Assembly: GCA_025980355.1 (NCBI GenBank)
Contig: JAICXR010000006.1
Span: 1 to 20,325 of the forward strand
DNA: 20,325 bases
Direction: 5' to 3'
Source of the DNA: Chloroflexota bacterium
Lineage (GTDB): Bacteria; Chloroflexota; UBA4733
Both the position numbers and the translations under genes were made by a program. The stretch's first letter is position 1. Every line of letters begins with the position of its first letter. Positions 14,560-20,325 of this stretch are shown here, piece after piece. The notes beneath the pieces were generated by a model. That model ran no database searches. It was given only the letters and a program-made list of their open reading frames with translations, and was not told the DNA's origin.

Positions 14560-15329
14560 CCGCCCCACACCTGGACATCATCGAAGCCGCAGCGCGCCAG
14601 GAGGTGTTCCAGCTCCCAGCGAGAGGTGTAGCGCACGGCGTACTCATACTGGTGCCGGCGGCGCCCGCCGTCCGCTTCCTGGACGTCGTAGATCACCGCC
14701 AACTGGCGGAGCTGGCCGGTCTCGTCGGTCCAGCGCTGGACGTCGCGCCGCGTCAGCTCCACGCCCGGCCCCAGCTCCGGCGCGGGACGCCGGTAGACCT
14801 CGCGCGTGAAGCCCTCCGGCAGGGCTATAACGCGGGCGGCGACGGCGGCGGTCGCCAGGGCCAGCATGCCGCCGGGACGGAGCGCCTGCCGGATGTTCCC
14901 CAGGCAGCGCCGTTGCGCCTCCGCCGTCAGGAGCGCCGCGAACGTGTTATAGCCGAGGAGCGCGAGAGATAGTCGGTTCTCGTGGGTATCCCACGCGCTG
15001 AGATCCAGCGCTTCGATTCGGACACGTTCGCGGATAGCCGCCGGGTGCCGGCCGAGTTTTGTCCGTAGCCGCCGGAGCATCGCCGGCGAGCGATCGACTG
15101 CGACCGTTTCGAAGCCCGCCGCGGCGAGCGGCACGGTGAGCCTACCGGTGCCGCAGCCGAGGTCGGCCACCGGGCCGTCGACGCCTCCTGCCAGGCGCAA
15201 GGCCCAGGCGATGTCCGCTTCGTCGCCCTGATGCTCGCCGTCATAGACCCGGGCAACGAAGGCTGCCAGATGGGGATCGTCCGGCGCCGCCGATGTCCCC
15301 GCCCGCCCTGTGACATCCGACCCGGCCAT
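14496..15329 (-). CDS. Class I SAM-dependent methyltransferase
   Basis: 277 residues. Motif I is VADLGCGTGRL (residues 54-64), followed by VAVDRSPAML (motif II, with the acidic residue that binds the SAM ribose) and IEALDLSAWD (motif III). The post-motif region LSLALLGYNTFAALL and IRQALRPGGMLAL completes the Rossmann-type fold. The C-terminal half carries a beta-rich insert (RRHQYEYAVRYTSRWELEHLLARCGF) as in small-molecule methyltransferases. The substrate is unknown. The ATG at 15329 follows AAGGGG at about 7 bases. It diverges from the MerR-like regulator across 74 bp and converges on the MaoC gene with a 64-bp overlap. Confidence 0.9.
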   Translation of the reverse strand: MAGSDVTGRAGTSAAPDDPHLAAFVARVYDGEHQGDEADIAWALRLAGGVDGPVADLGCGTGRLTVPLAAAGFETVAVDRSPAMLRRLRTKLGRHPAAIRERVRIEALDLSAWDTHENRLSLALLGYNTFAALLTAEAQRRCLGNIRQALRPGGMLALATAAVAARVIALPEGFTREVYRRPAPELGPGVELTRRDVQRWTDETGQLRQLAVIYDVQEADGGRRRHQYEYAVRYTSRWELEHLLARCGFDDVQVWGGYEREPFTVEGGLLVVTGTVA

Positions 15330-15391
15330 CGGCCGCCCCTTTCCTACCCCGCCAACCGTACCAGCATGGCCGGTCCAATCGCGCCGCTGGC

Positions 15392-15397
15392 TATACT
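15392..15397 (+). promoter_or_regulatory. -10 element placed for leaderless transcription of the MerR-like gene
   Basis: TATACT (five of six matches) ends 6 bases before the GTG start at 15404, so transcription would start at or within a base of the start codon. No -35 hexamer is clear. No Shine-Dalgarno is present between the -10 and the GTG, which fits a leaderless mRNA. Confidence 0.55.
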
Positions 15398-15403
15398 ACG
15401 GCG

Positions 15404-15844
15404 GTGAAGATAGGTGCGGTTGCTAAAGTTCTCAACGTGCCGGTGCCGACGATCAGGCGGTGGACCCAGGAGTTCGCCGCGGGGCTCTCGGCCGGGGCGA
15501 GGGCCGGCGATGGAACCGTGCGCGTCTTCACCCACGAGGACGTGTTGCTCCTGCGGGCAGCGCGCGACCTATTACAGCAAGATCTCACCTATGCGGCGGT
15601 CCGGCGAAAGCTGGCCGACCAGGGCAAGCTGCAGCCGGTGGAGGAGCAACCGGCGACCGCGGATGGGCCGGCCGACGAGGAGGAACGCGACCAGGCAGTG
15701 CGCTTCGTGCGCTCGGTGATCGACGATGTCATGTCGCCGCACCTGGCGCGCATCGCCGCGCTGGAACAACAGGTCCGCGAGCTGCGCGAGGTGCTCAACA
15801 ATGCCGACCCCGGCCAGCGCCGGCGCTGGCCGTTTAAGGGTTGA
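15404..15844 (+). CDS. MerR-like helix-turn-helix regulator
   Basis: 146 residues. The N-terminus has a MerR-type winged helix: KIGAVAKVLNVPVPTIRRWTQEF (residues 2-24) is the helix-turn-helix, and the wing ends at GTVRVFTHEDVLLLRAARDLL. An acidic linker (about 75-95) leads to a coiled coil (about 105-135, IAALEQQVRELREVLNN) expected to form the dimer. No Cys-based metal site or effector domain is present, so it probably senses through a partner or acts as a simple DNA-binding dimer. GTG 15404 is the start, directly downstream of a -10 box, so the mRNA is likely leaderless. The uxaE-type gene follows 80 bp on, and its regulation by this protein is a reasonable inference. Confidence 0.85.
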   Translation: MKIGAVAKVLNVPVPTIRRWTQEFAAGLSAGARAGDGTVRVFTHEDVLLLRAARDLLQQDLTYAAVRRKLADQGKLQPVEEQPATADGPADEEERDQAVRFVRSVIDDVMSPHLARIAALEQQVRELREVLNNADPGQRRRWPFKG

Positions 15845-15924
15845 CCGGGCATTCCGATGCCGGCCGGGCGCCAACGACCCGCGCTGGCGCGGCGGGAGAT
15901 GTCTCCGGGGAAGAGAGGAGGGCG

Positions 15925-17448
15925 ATGGAGGACGCGGACGGCGAGCGGCCCACGCTTGCCCTCAACGGCGTCACCGTTCTGCCGGCGTCGCTGACGCGCC
16001 TGGAGGGGGCGCAGTACGCGCTGGTCATGGCCGGGGCCGGCGAGCGCCGGCTGGCGGTGATCGCGCCGCCCGGCTCGGCGCCGTTCAACGATTTCCAGGG
16101 CACGGCGAGCGAGTACCAGGACCGGTCGCTCCTCCTTTGCCCCCTTTCCGAACGGAACGCCGCCGCCCTGCGCCGCCGGGTGGGCTGGTTGCGACCGACC
16201 CCGCTGGGGCAGCGTACCTCCGCCGGTTTGGGCGACCGGCTGGGCCTGGCCACGCCCGGCCACCTCCAGGCCATGCGTGCCGTCGGCGGTTCCCTCGCCG
16301 CGATGCCGGCCCAGCAATCGATCCGGGAAATGGAACGGACGGAGCGCACGCCCCAGGACGTCATGGACGACGCCATGTGGGGGATCCTCGAGGCGGGTTG
16401 GCGGGCGGGCTTCGGCGCCGACGCCGATCACCTCAAGACCACCGCGGATATCGACCGCTGCCTGGCGGCCGGCTACACCTTCTACACCTTCGACCCCGGT
16501 CACTACGTCGACGCGACGGCGGAGCGTGCGACGCCCGCACAGCTACGCACGTTGCTGGGCGAATTGCCGTGGCCCCACCTGGAGGATGCCCCGGCAACGC
16601 TGGCCGCCCGCTACCTCGACCGGCCCATTTGGTGTGAGAGCCACGCAATCCGATTTGACGAGGCCGCGCTGCTGCGCGCTGCCGTCAAGTACGGGCACGC
16701 CATCGCCCACGTCGTTGCCCTCTCCCGGCACCTGGCAACGGCTGCCGCAGGAAGGCCGTGGGAGGTAGAGATCTCGGTCGACGAGACCGATCTGCCCACG
16801 ACGCCCGCCGAGCACGTCTATATCGCCACTGAGTTGCGCCGTCTTGGCGTCCGCTGGGTTAGCCTGGCCCCCCGGTACATCGGGCAATTCGAGAAGGCCG
16901 TCGACTACGTGGGCGACGTCGACGCCTTCGAGGCCGATTTTGCCGTGCATGCGGCGATTGCCCGCTCCCTCGGCCCTTACAAGCTGAGTCTGCATTCGGG
17001 GTCCGACAAGTTCAGCATCTACGAGGCCTGTACCCGTCAGACGCAGGGGCTGGTGCACCTGAAGACCGCCGGCACCAGCTACCTGGAGGCGCTGCGCACC
17101 ATCGCCGGGCCGGAGCCGGCGCTCTTGCGGGCCATCTACCGCTTCGCCCGGGAGCGCTTCGAGGCGGATAAGGCGACGTATCACATCTCCGCCCGGTTGG
17201 ATCGGGCGCCGGAGCCAGCCACGCTCGCCGATCGCGATCTCCCGCGCCTCCTCGAGCAGGACGATGCCCGCCAGATTTTGCACGTCACGTTCGGGTCGGT
17301 GTTGACCGTCCGCGACGAAAACGGCACGAGGCGCTACTATGGGCCGCTGATGCAGGCGTTGCGCCGGCACGGGAGTGCCTACGCCGCGAATCTGCGCGCG
17401 CACTTCGTGCGGCACCTGGCGCCGTTCGCGGCGTACGCGCGCGGCTGA
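15925..17448 (+). CDS. uxaE: Tagaturonate epimerase family protein (UxaE-type)
   Basis: 507 residues from ATG 15925. The family interconverts D-tagaturonate and D-fructuronate, which lets galacturonate enter the glucuronate branch. It was described in Thermotoga maritima next to a fructuronate reductase gene. Recognisable segments are GADADHLKT (164-172), EISVDETDLPTTPAEH (282-297), WVSLAPRYIGQFEKAVDYVGD (311-331), LSLHSGSDKFSIYE (354-367) and LVHLKTAGTSYLEALR. The acidic and His residues in the DADH, SVDETD and LHSGSD motifs are likely metal or substrate ligands. I prefer ATG 15925, which follows AGAGGAGGG. A TTG at 15841 overlapping the regulator's stop would add 28 low-complexity residues. 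A 6-bp stem (15868-15873 with 15885-15890) lies in the gap. An SDR of the next pathway step follows 79 bp on. Confidence 0.85.
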   Translation: MEDADGERPTLALNGVTVLPASLTRLEGAQYALVMAGAGERRLAVIAPPGSAPFNDFQGTASEYQDRSLLLCPLSERNAAALRRRVGWLRPTPLGQRTSAGLGDRLGLATPGHLQAMRAVGGSLAAMPAQQSIREMERTERTPQDVMDDAMWGILEAGWRAGFGADADHLKTTADIDRCLAAGYTFYTFDPGHYVDATAERATPAQLRTLLGELPWPHLEDAPATLAARYLDRPIWCESHAIRFDEAALLRAAVKYGHAIAHVVALSRHLATAAAGRPWEVEISVDETDLPTTPAEHVYIATELRRLGVRWVSLAPRYIGQFEKAVDYVGDVDAFEADFAVHAAIARSLGPYKLSLHSGSDKFSIYEACTRQTQGLVHLKTAGTSYLEALRTIAGPEPALLRAIYRFARERFEADKATYHISARLDRAPEPATLADRDLPRLLEQDDARQILHVTFGSVLTVRDENGTRRYYGPLMQALRRHGSAYAANLRAHFVRHLAPFAAYARG

Positions 17449-17527
17449 GGAGGCGGGGCGCGAGGGCGGATCCCCATGCGATCCTTGTCGCACGAGGGGA
17501 ACAACAACGAATGGAGCGGGATTGAGG

Positions 17528-18379
17528 ATGACGGAGTACCTGGCGAGCCTCTTTGGCCTGGACGGGCAGGTTGCGCTGGTCACCGGGGGTACGGGAGTGC
17601 TGGGCGGCGCGATGGCGCGGGGTCTCGCCCGGGCGGGCGCCAGGGTGGCAATCATGGGCCGCCGGCGTGAGCAAGCGGAGGCCGTGGCGACCGAGATTCG
17701 GGGCGCCGGCGGGGAGGCGCTGGCCTTGCCGGCGGACGTGCTGCAGAAGGGCGAACTGGAGGCGGCGCGGGACATCTTGCTACGTCGGTGGGGGCACGTG
17801 GATATTCTGGTGAACGCCGCCGGCGGCAACATGCCGGGCGCGACGGTGGTCGGGGAGAACACCATCTTCAACCTCGGTGAAGACGCCTTCCGGCAGGTCT
17901 TCGACCTGAACCTGTTGGGGACGCTCTTGCCCAGCCAGGTCTTCGGCGCGGCGATGGCCGGGCTGCTGCCCGATCAGCAAGGAGGGACGGCCCGGGGCTG
18001 CATCGTCAATATCTCCTCAATGGCGGCGCAGCGGGCGATGACCCGCGTCGTCGGCTACGCCGCCGCCAAGGCCGCCGTCGACAACTTCACCCGCTGGATG
18101 GCGGTGGAACTGGCCCGGACCTACGGCGGCCAACTGCGCGTGAATGCCATTGCCCCCGGCTTCTTCATCGGCGAGCAGAATCGCCGCCTCCTCCTCAAAG
18201 AGGACGAGTCGCTGACGGCGCGGGGGCAGACGGTGATCGGCCACACGCCGGCCGGCCAGTTCGGCGACCCAGCCGACCTGGTGAGCACGCTGATCTGGCT
18301 GTGCAGCCCCGGCGCCCGTTTCGTCACCGGCGTGGTGGTGCCCGTCGACGGCGGCTTCAGCGCCTTCAGCGGCGTCTAG
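17528..18379 (+). CDS. SDR-family fructuronate reductase / D-mannonate oxidoreductase
   Basis: 283 residues, classical short-chain dehydrogenase. The NAD(P)-binding TGGTGVLG is at 19-26, NAAGG at 96-100, and the catalytic set N128, S164, Y177 and K181 (in NISSMAAQ and GYAAAKAAVDNF) is complete. The long insert GNMPGATVVGENTIFNLGEDAFRQ, the segment APGFFIGEQNRRLLL and the end FVTGVVVPVDGGFSAFSGV are characteristic of the SDR type of D-mannonate oxidoreductase, which reduces D-fructuronate to D-mannonate. Placed right after the UxaE-type epimerase it gives two consecutive steps of hexuronate breakdown. ATG 17528 has GGAG (17513-17516) about 11 bases upstream; extending to 17375 would overlap uxaE and add unrelated residues. 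This is a different fold from the long-chain UxuB/UxaB enzymes of Escherichia coli. Confidence 0.85.
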   Translation: MTEYLASLFGLDGQVALVTGGTGVLGGAMARGLARAGARVAIMGRRREQAEAVATEIRGAGGEALALPADVLQKGELEAARDILLRRWGHVDILVNAAGGNMPGATVVGENTIFNLGEDAFRQVFDLNLLGTLLPSQVFGAAMAGLLPDQQGGTARGCIVNISSMAAQRAMTRVVGYAAAKAAVDNFTRWMAVELARTYGGQLRVNAIAPGFFIGEQNRRLLLKEDESLTARGQTVIGHTPAGQFGDPADLVSTLIWLCSPGARFVTGVVVPVDGGFSAFSGV

Positions 18380-18383
18380 CGGC

Positions 18384-18412
18384 TTGACCGGCGGGCATCC
18401 GCCTGCTACAGT
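18384..18412 (+). promoter_or_regulatory. Strong sigma70-type promoter for the Gfo/Idh/MocA gene
   Basis: TTGACC (18384-18389, five of six matches) is followed after exactly 17 bp by TACAGT (18407-18412), preceded by TGC, an extended -10. This is the best promoter match in the window. It starts 5 bases after the SDR stop codon, and transcription would begin near 18419, inside the left arm of the palindrome at 18415-18447. Confidence 0.7.
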
Positions 18413-18414
18413 CG

Positions 18415-18447
18415 CCCGGCCGGTTGACATGGCGTGAACCGGCCGGG
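18415..18447. promoter_or_regulatory. Perfect 11-bp palindrome over the transcription start (operator or leader hairpin)
   Basis: CCCGGCCGGTT at 18415-18425 and AACCGGCCGGG at 18437-18447 are perfect inverted copies separated by 11 bases. Three further inner positions match at two of three, leaving a 5-base loop ATGGC. The left arm spans the predicted +1, and the right arm ends directly before the ribosome site AAGGA at 18448-18452. As DNA it could bind a dimeric repressor. As RNA it would form a very stable stem beside the ribosome site if transcription starts at or before its left end. Confidence 0.65.
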
Positions 18448-18462
18448 AAGGACTTTGACGAG

Positions 18463-19485
18463 ATGACGGTGCGAGTAGGGTTCGTCGGCTGCGGCGGGCG
18501 GGCCGTGCGCGAGATGATGGACCTCGTGCAGATGCCCAATGTCACCATGGCGGCCATGTGCGACATTTCGGAGGATCGAGTCGCCGCCGGGCTGGCGCGC
18601 CTCAACAACCGGCGCGGTGCCGGGGAGCAGGTATCGGCGCCCGCCTTCACCGACTGCCGGAAGATGCTGGAGGCGGTCGACCTGGACGCCGTCTACGTGG
18701 GCCTGCCGCCGTTCGCCCACGGCGCGATCGAGCACACCATTATCGACGCCGGCAAGGCGATCTTTATCGAGAAGCCGCTGGCGGTCGACATGGCGGTGGC
18801 GAAGGAGATCGACGCCCATATCAGGGAGAAAGGCGTCATCAACTGCGTCGGGTACCAGTGGCGCTACGCCGGCCCCATGGAGCAGGCGCGCGAGATGCTG
18901 GCGAACATCCCGATCGGCCTGCTCATCGCCATTCGGTTGGGCGGCCTGCCGGCGACGCCCTGGTGGCGGGTGCAGGCGCAGTCCGGCGGGATGCTGATCG
19001 AGCAGCACACCCACTCCGTCGACGCTATGCGCTACCTGGCCGGCGATGTCGCCACGGTCTACGCCGCGGCCGCCACCCAGTTGCTCACCGACGTCCCGAA
19101 CCTGGACATCGCCGATGTCAACGCCGCTTCCGTGACGTTCGTCAACGGCGCGGTCGGCAGCATCGTCAACTCCTGCGCCGTGGCCGGGCAGCAGATGCCG
19201 AACCTGAGCAACGCCATCCATATCGTGGCCAAGGACCTGGTGCTGGCCGCCTCCGCCGGCTCGCTCACCGTGATGCGCCCGAAGCAGGAACGGCAGGAGA
19301 TCAAGGCCGAGTCGGACGACAGCAACTTCAAGCTCAACGCCACCTTCATCCAGGCGGTCGAGTCCGGGAACGGCGCGGAGATCCGCTCGCCGTACAGCGA
19401 CAGCTTGCGCACCCATGCCGTCACGGTTGGCGCCGTGCAATCGGCCCGCGAGGGCCGCATCGTGGACGTGCGGGAGCTGCTGTAA
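18463..19485 (+). CDS. Gfo/Idh/MocA family oxidoreductase
   Basis: 340 residues. The N-terminal Rossmann fold starts VRVGFVGCGGRAV with the glycine-rich dinucleotide loop, and the family's EKP motif is in FIEKPLAVD (103-105). The C-terminal alpha/beta domain has QQSGG-like MLIEQHTHSVDAMRYL, with H182, H184 and D187 as candidate substrate or catalytic residues. Members oxidise or reduce sugars, inositols and related polyols with NAD(P); the substrate cannot be set. No signal peptide is seen, so it is cytoplasmic. ATG 18463 follows AAGGA at a 10-base spacing. It has its own promoter and palindrome, so it is probably controlled separately from the uxaE-SDR pair although it lies on the same strand 83 bp on. 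Confidence 0.9.
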   Translation: MTVRVGFVGCGGRAVREMMDLVQMPNVTMAAMCDISEDRVAAGLARLNNRRGAGEQVSAPAFTDCRKMLEAVDLDAVYVGLPPFAHGAIEHTIIDAGKAIFIEKPLAVDMAVAKEIDAHIREKGVINCVGYQWRYAGPMEQAREMLANIPIGLLIAIRLGGLPATPWWRVQAQSGGMLIEQHTHSVDAMRYLAGDVATVYAAAATQLLTDVPNLDIADVNAASVTFVNGAVGSIVNSCAVAGQQMPNLSNAIHIVAKDLVLAASAGSLTVMRPKQERQEIKAESDDSNFKLNATFIQAVESGNGAEIRSPYSDSLRTHAVTVGAVQSAREGRIVDVRELL

Positions 19486-19487
19486 CG

Positions 19488-19507
19488 ACCGGGGCGACGG
19501 CCCCGGT
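19488..19507. terminator. Bidirectional hairpin terminator between converging genes
   Basis: ACCGGGGC (19488-19495) and GCCCCGGT (19500-19507) form a perfect 8-bp stem with the 4-base loop GACG. It fills the 21-bp gap between the Gfo/Idh/MocA stop and the dehydrogenase stop and touches the latter's stop codon. There is no U tract, as for the other hairpins in this window. Confidence 0.6.
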
Positions 19508-20325
19508 TAGTACACAATCACCCCGCGCGCCACTTCTCCCGCCGCCATGGCCGCGAAGGCGGCGTTGACCTCGTCCAGGGCGAAGCGGCGGCTGATCAGC
19601 TCGGGCACCAGGATGCGCCCCGCCTGCCAGAGGTCGACCAGGCGGGGGAAGTCCACGTAGGGTTGGGCGCTGCCGGCGACGCAGCCCTTGACGGTCTTGC
19701 CGGAACGCATCAGGTCGGCGGCCGAGAACGTCACCTGGGCGTCGTCGGCGGCGACGCCGACGACCAGCATGGTGCCGCCTTTGCGGGTGGCATCGTAGGC
19801 CTGGCGGATCGTCTGCGGCAGGCCGATCACCTCGAAGGCGTAGTCGGCGCCGAAGCCGCCGGTGAGTTGGGCGACGCGTTGGGCGACGTCGCCCTCGTCG
19901 GCGCGCATGACGTGCGTCGCGCCGAACTGCCGCGCCAGTTCCAGCTTCTGCGGCGCCAGGTCGACGGCGATGATCCGCGTGGCACCCGCCAGCCGCGCCC
20001 CTTGCAGCACGTTCAGACCGACCCCACCGACGCCGATCACGACCACGCTCGCCCCCGCCTCCACCTGCGCGACATTCGTCACCGCGCCGATGCCGGTCGA
20101 GACGCCACAGGCGATCAGGCTCGCCGGCTCCAACGGCACGTCGGCGGCGATGGGAATCACGTTATTCGCTGGCAACGTCGTCTCCTGGGCGAAGGAGGCG
20201 ACGCCCTGGAACTGATAGATCGGCTGGCCGTCACGCCGGAGGTGGGTGCGGAAGTGGACGTTGCGGCCGGCGTCCTGCGGTGTACATAAATACGGCTCGC
20301 CCCGCCGACAATAGGCGCATGTGCC
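19507..20325 (-). CDS. Zinc-dependent alcohol dehydrogenase, medium-chain family (N-terminus off window)
   Basis: The frame is open from the right edge, giving 272 residues without the N-terminus. The first visible residues GTCAYCRRGEPYLC carry three Cys in the spacing of the structural zinc lobe. Then come IYQFQGVASFAQET, LEPASLIACGVSTGIGAV and the Rossmann motif VVVIGVGGVGLNVLQGARLAGATRIIAVD. The C-terminal half, FGADYAFEVIG and GKTVKGCVAGSA..YVDFPRLVDL, fits the class III/aryl-alcohol type of NAD-dependent dehydrogenase. The catalytic zinc ligands Cys and His at the start of the protein lie outside the window. The substrate is unknown; an alcohol or sugar-alcohol role beside the sugar oxidoreductases is possible. 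Confidence 0.93.
   Translation of the reverse strand, partial: GTCAYCRRGEPYLCTPQDAGRNVHFRTHLRRDGQPIYQFQGVASFAQETTLPANNVIPIAADVPLEPASLIACGVSTGIGAVTNVAQVEAGASVVVIGVGGVGLNVLQGARLAGATRIIAVDLAPQKLELARQFGATHVMRADEGDVAQRVAQLTGGFGADYAFEVIGLPQTIRQAYDATRKGGTMLVVGVAADDAQVTFSAADLMRSGKTVKGCVAGSAQPYVDFPRLVDLWQAGRILVPELISRRFALDEVNAAFAAMAAGEVARGVIVY

Noticed and set aside
17375..17527. Longer N-terminus for the SDR protein
   Set aside because: It would overlap the end of uxaE, adds unrelated Arg-rich sequence, and SDR homology begins just after ATG 17528.
16543..17871. 442-codon minus-strand frame opposite uxaE and the SDR gene
   Set aside because: It is a shadow frame of two real genes with no domain motifs and no ribosome site.
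18424..18429. TTGACA as a -35 box for the Gfo/Idh/MocA gene
   Set aside because: No -10 element follows at 16-18 bp, and the bases belong to the inverted repeat; the promoter at 18384-18412 is far better.
1..20325. CRISPR arrays, tRNA/rRNA genes, insertion sequences with transposase, prophage or toxin-antitoxin genes
   Set aside because: Looked for on both strands by eye; no regular repeat-spacer array, no cloverleaf or rRNA-like segment, and no transposase, integrase or toxin-type protein was recognised.

Overview
This window is GC-rich DNA with densely packed genes on both strands, several GTG/TTG starts and almost no U-rich terminators. Three things suggest a member of Chloroflexota, possibly near Thermomicrobia/Sphaerobacter: the fused shikimate kinase/3-dehydroquinate synthase, the multi-GAF sensor kinase, and the small Tat-exported beta-rich protein. 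That placement comes from gene style and recall of families, not from a search.

Layout from left to right. At 1-152 there is a possible tail of an off-window gene and a 118-bp inverted-repeat element of REPIN/MITE type. At 155-2581 (minus strand) a rhamnulokinase is followed by a TIM-barrel sugar isomerase/epimerase, which has its own promoter bracketed by a 10-bp direct repeat. At 2659-5406 (plus) a housekeeping operon holds plsY, an aroK-aroB fusion and a NUDIX hydrolase. At 5407-6261 a leader region with a small well-primed ORF precedes a Tat-exported protein. At 6340-11203 there is a signalling block: a stand-alone receiver protein and a large four-GAF histidine kinase (minus), divergent from a PAS histidine kinase with a degraded ATP-binding N-box (plus). 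At 11228-13783 lies an 851-aa six-hairpin glycosidase-like protein. At 13797-14061 there is a decayed fragment of an ATP synthase beta subunit gene (minus). At 14101-15329 a MaoC-like hydratase and a methyltransferase converge and overlap by 64 bp. At 15404-19485 (plus) a leaderless MerR-like regulator is followed by a UxaE-type tagaturonate epimerase, an SDR of the fructuronate/mannonate reductase type, and a Gfo/Idh/MocA oxidoreductase with its own promoter and palindrome. At 19507-20325 a zinc alcohol dehydrogenase runs off the right edge.

Taken together, both flanks carry sugar and sugar-acid catabolism (rhamnose-type phosphorylation; tagaturonate to fructuronate to mannonate; several oxidoreductases), and the large glycosidase in the middle could release such sugars. 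This suggests use of plant or microbial uronate- and rhamnose-containing polysaccharides. No transporter, mannonate dehydratase or KDG kinase/aldolase is present here, so the pathway is incomplete in this window. I did not find a clearly new biological system. The best leads are the regulatory architectures at 1018-1066, 15392-15404 and 18384-18447, the possible AUC start of the large kinase, the degenerate kinase, the repeat element at the left edge and the atpD relic.
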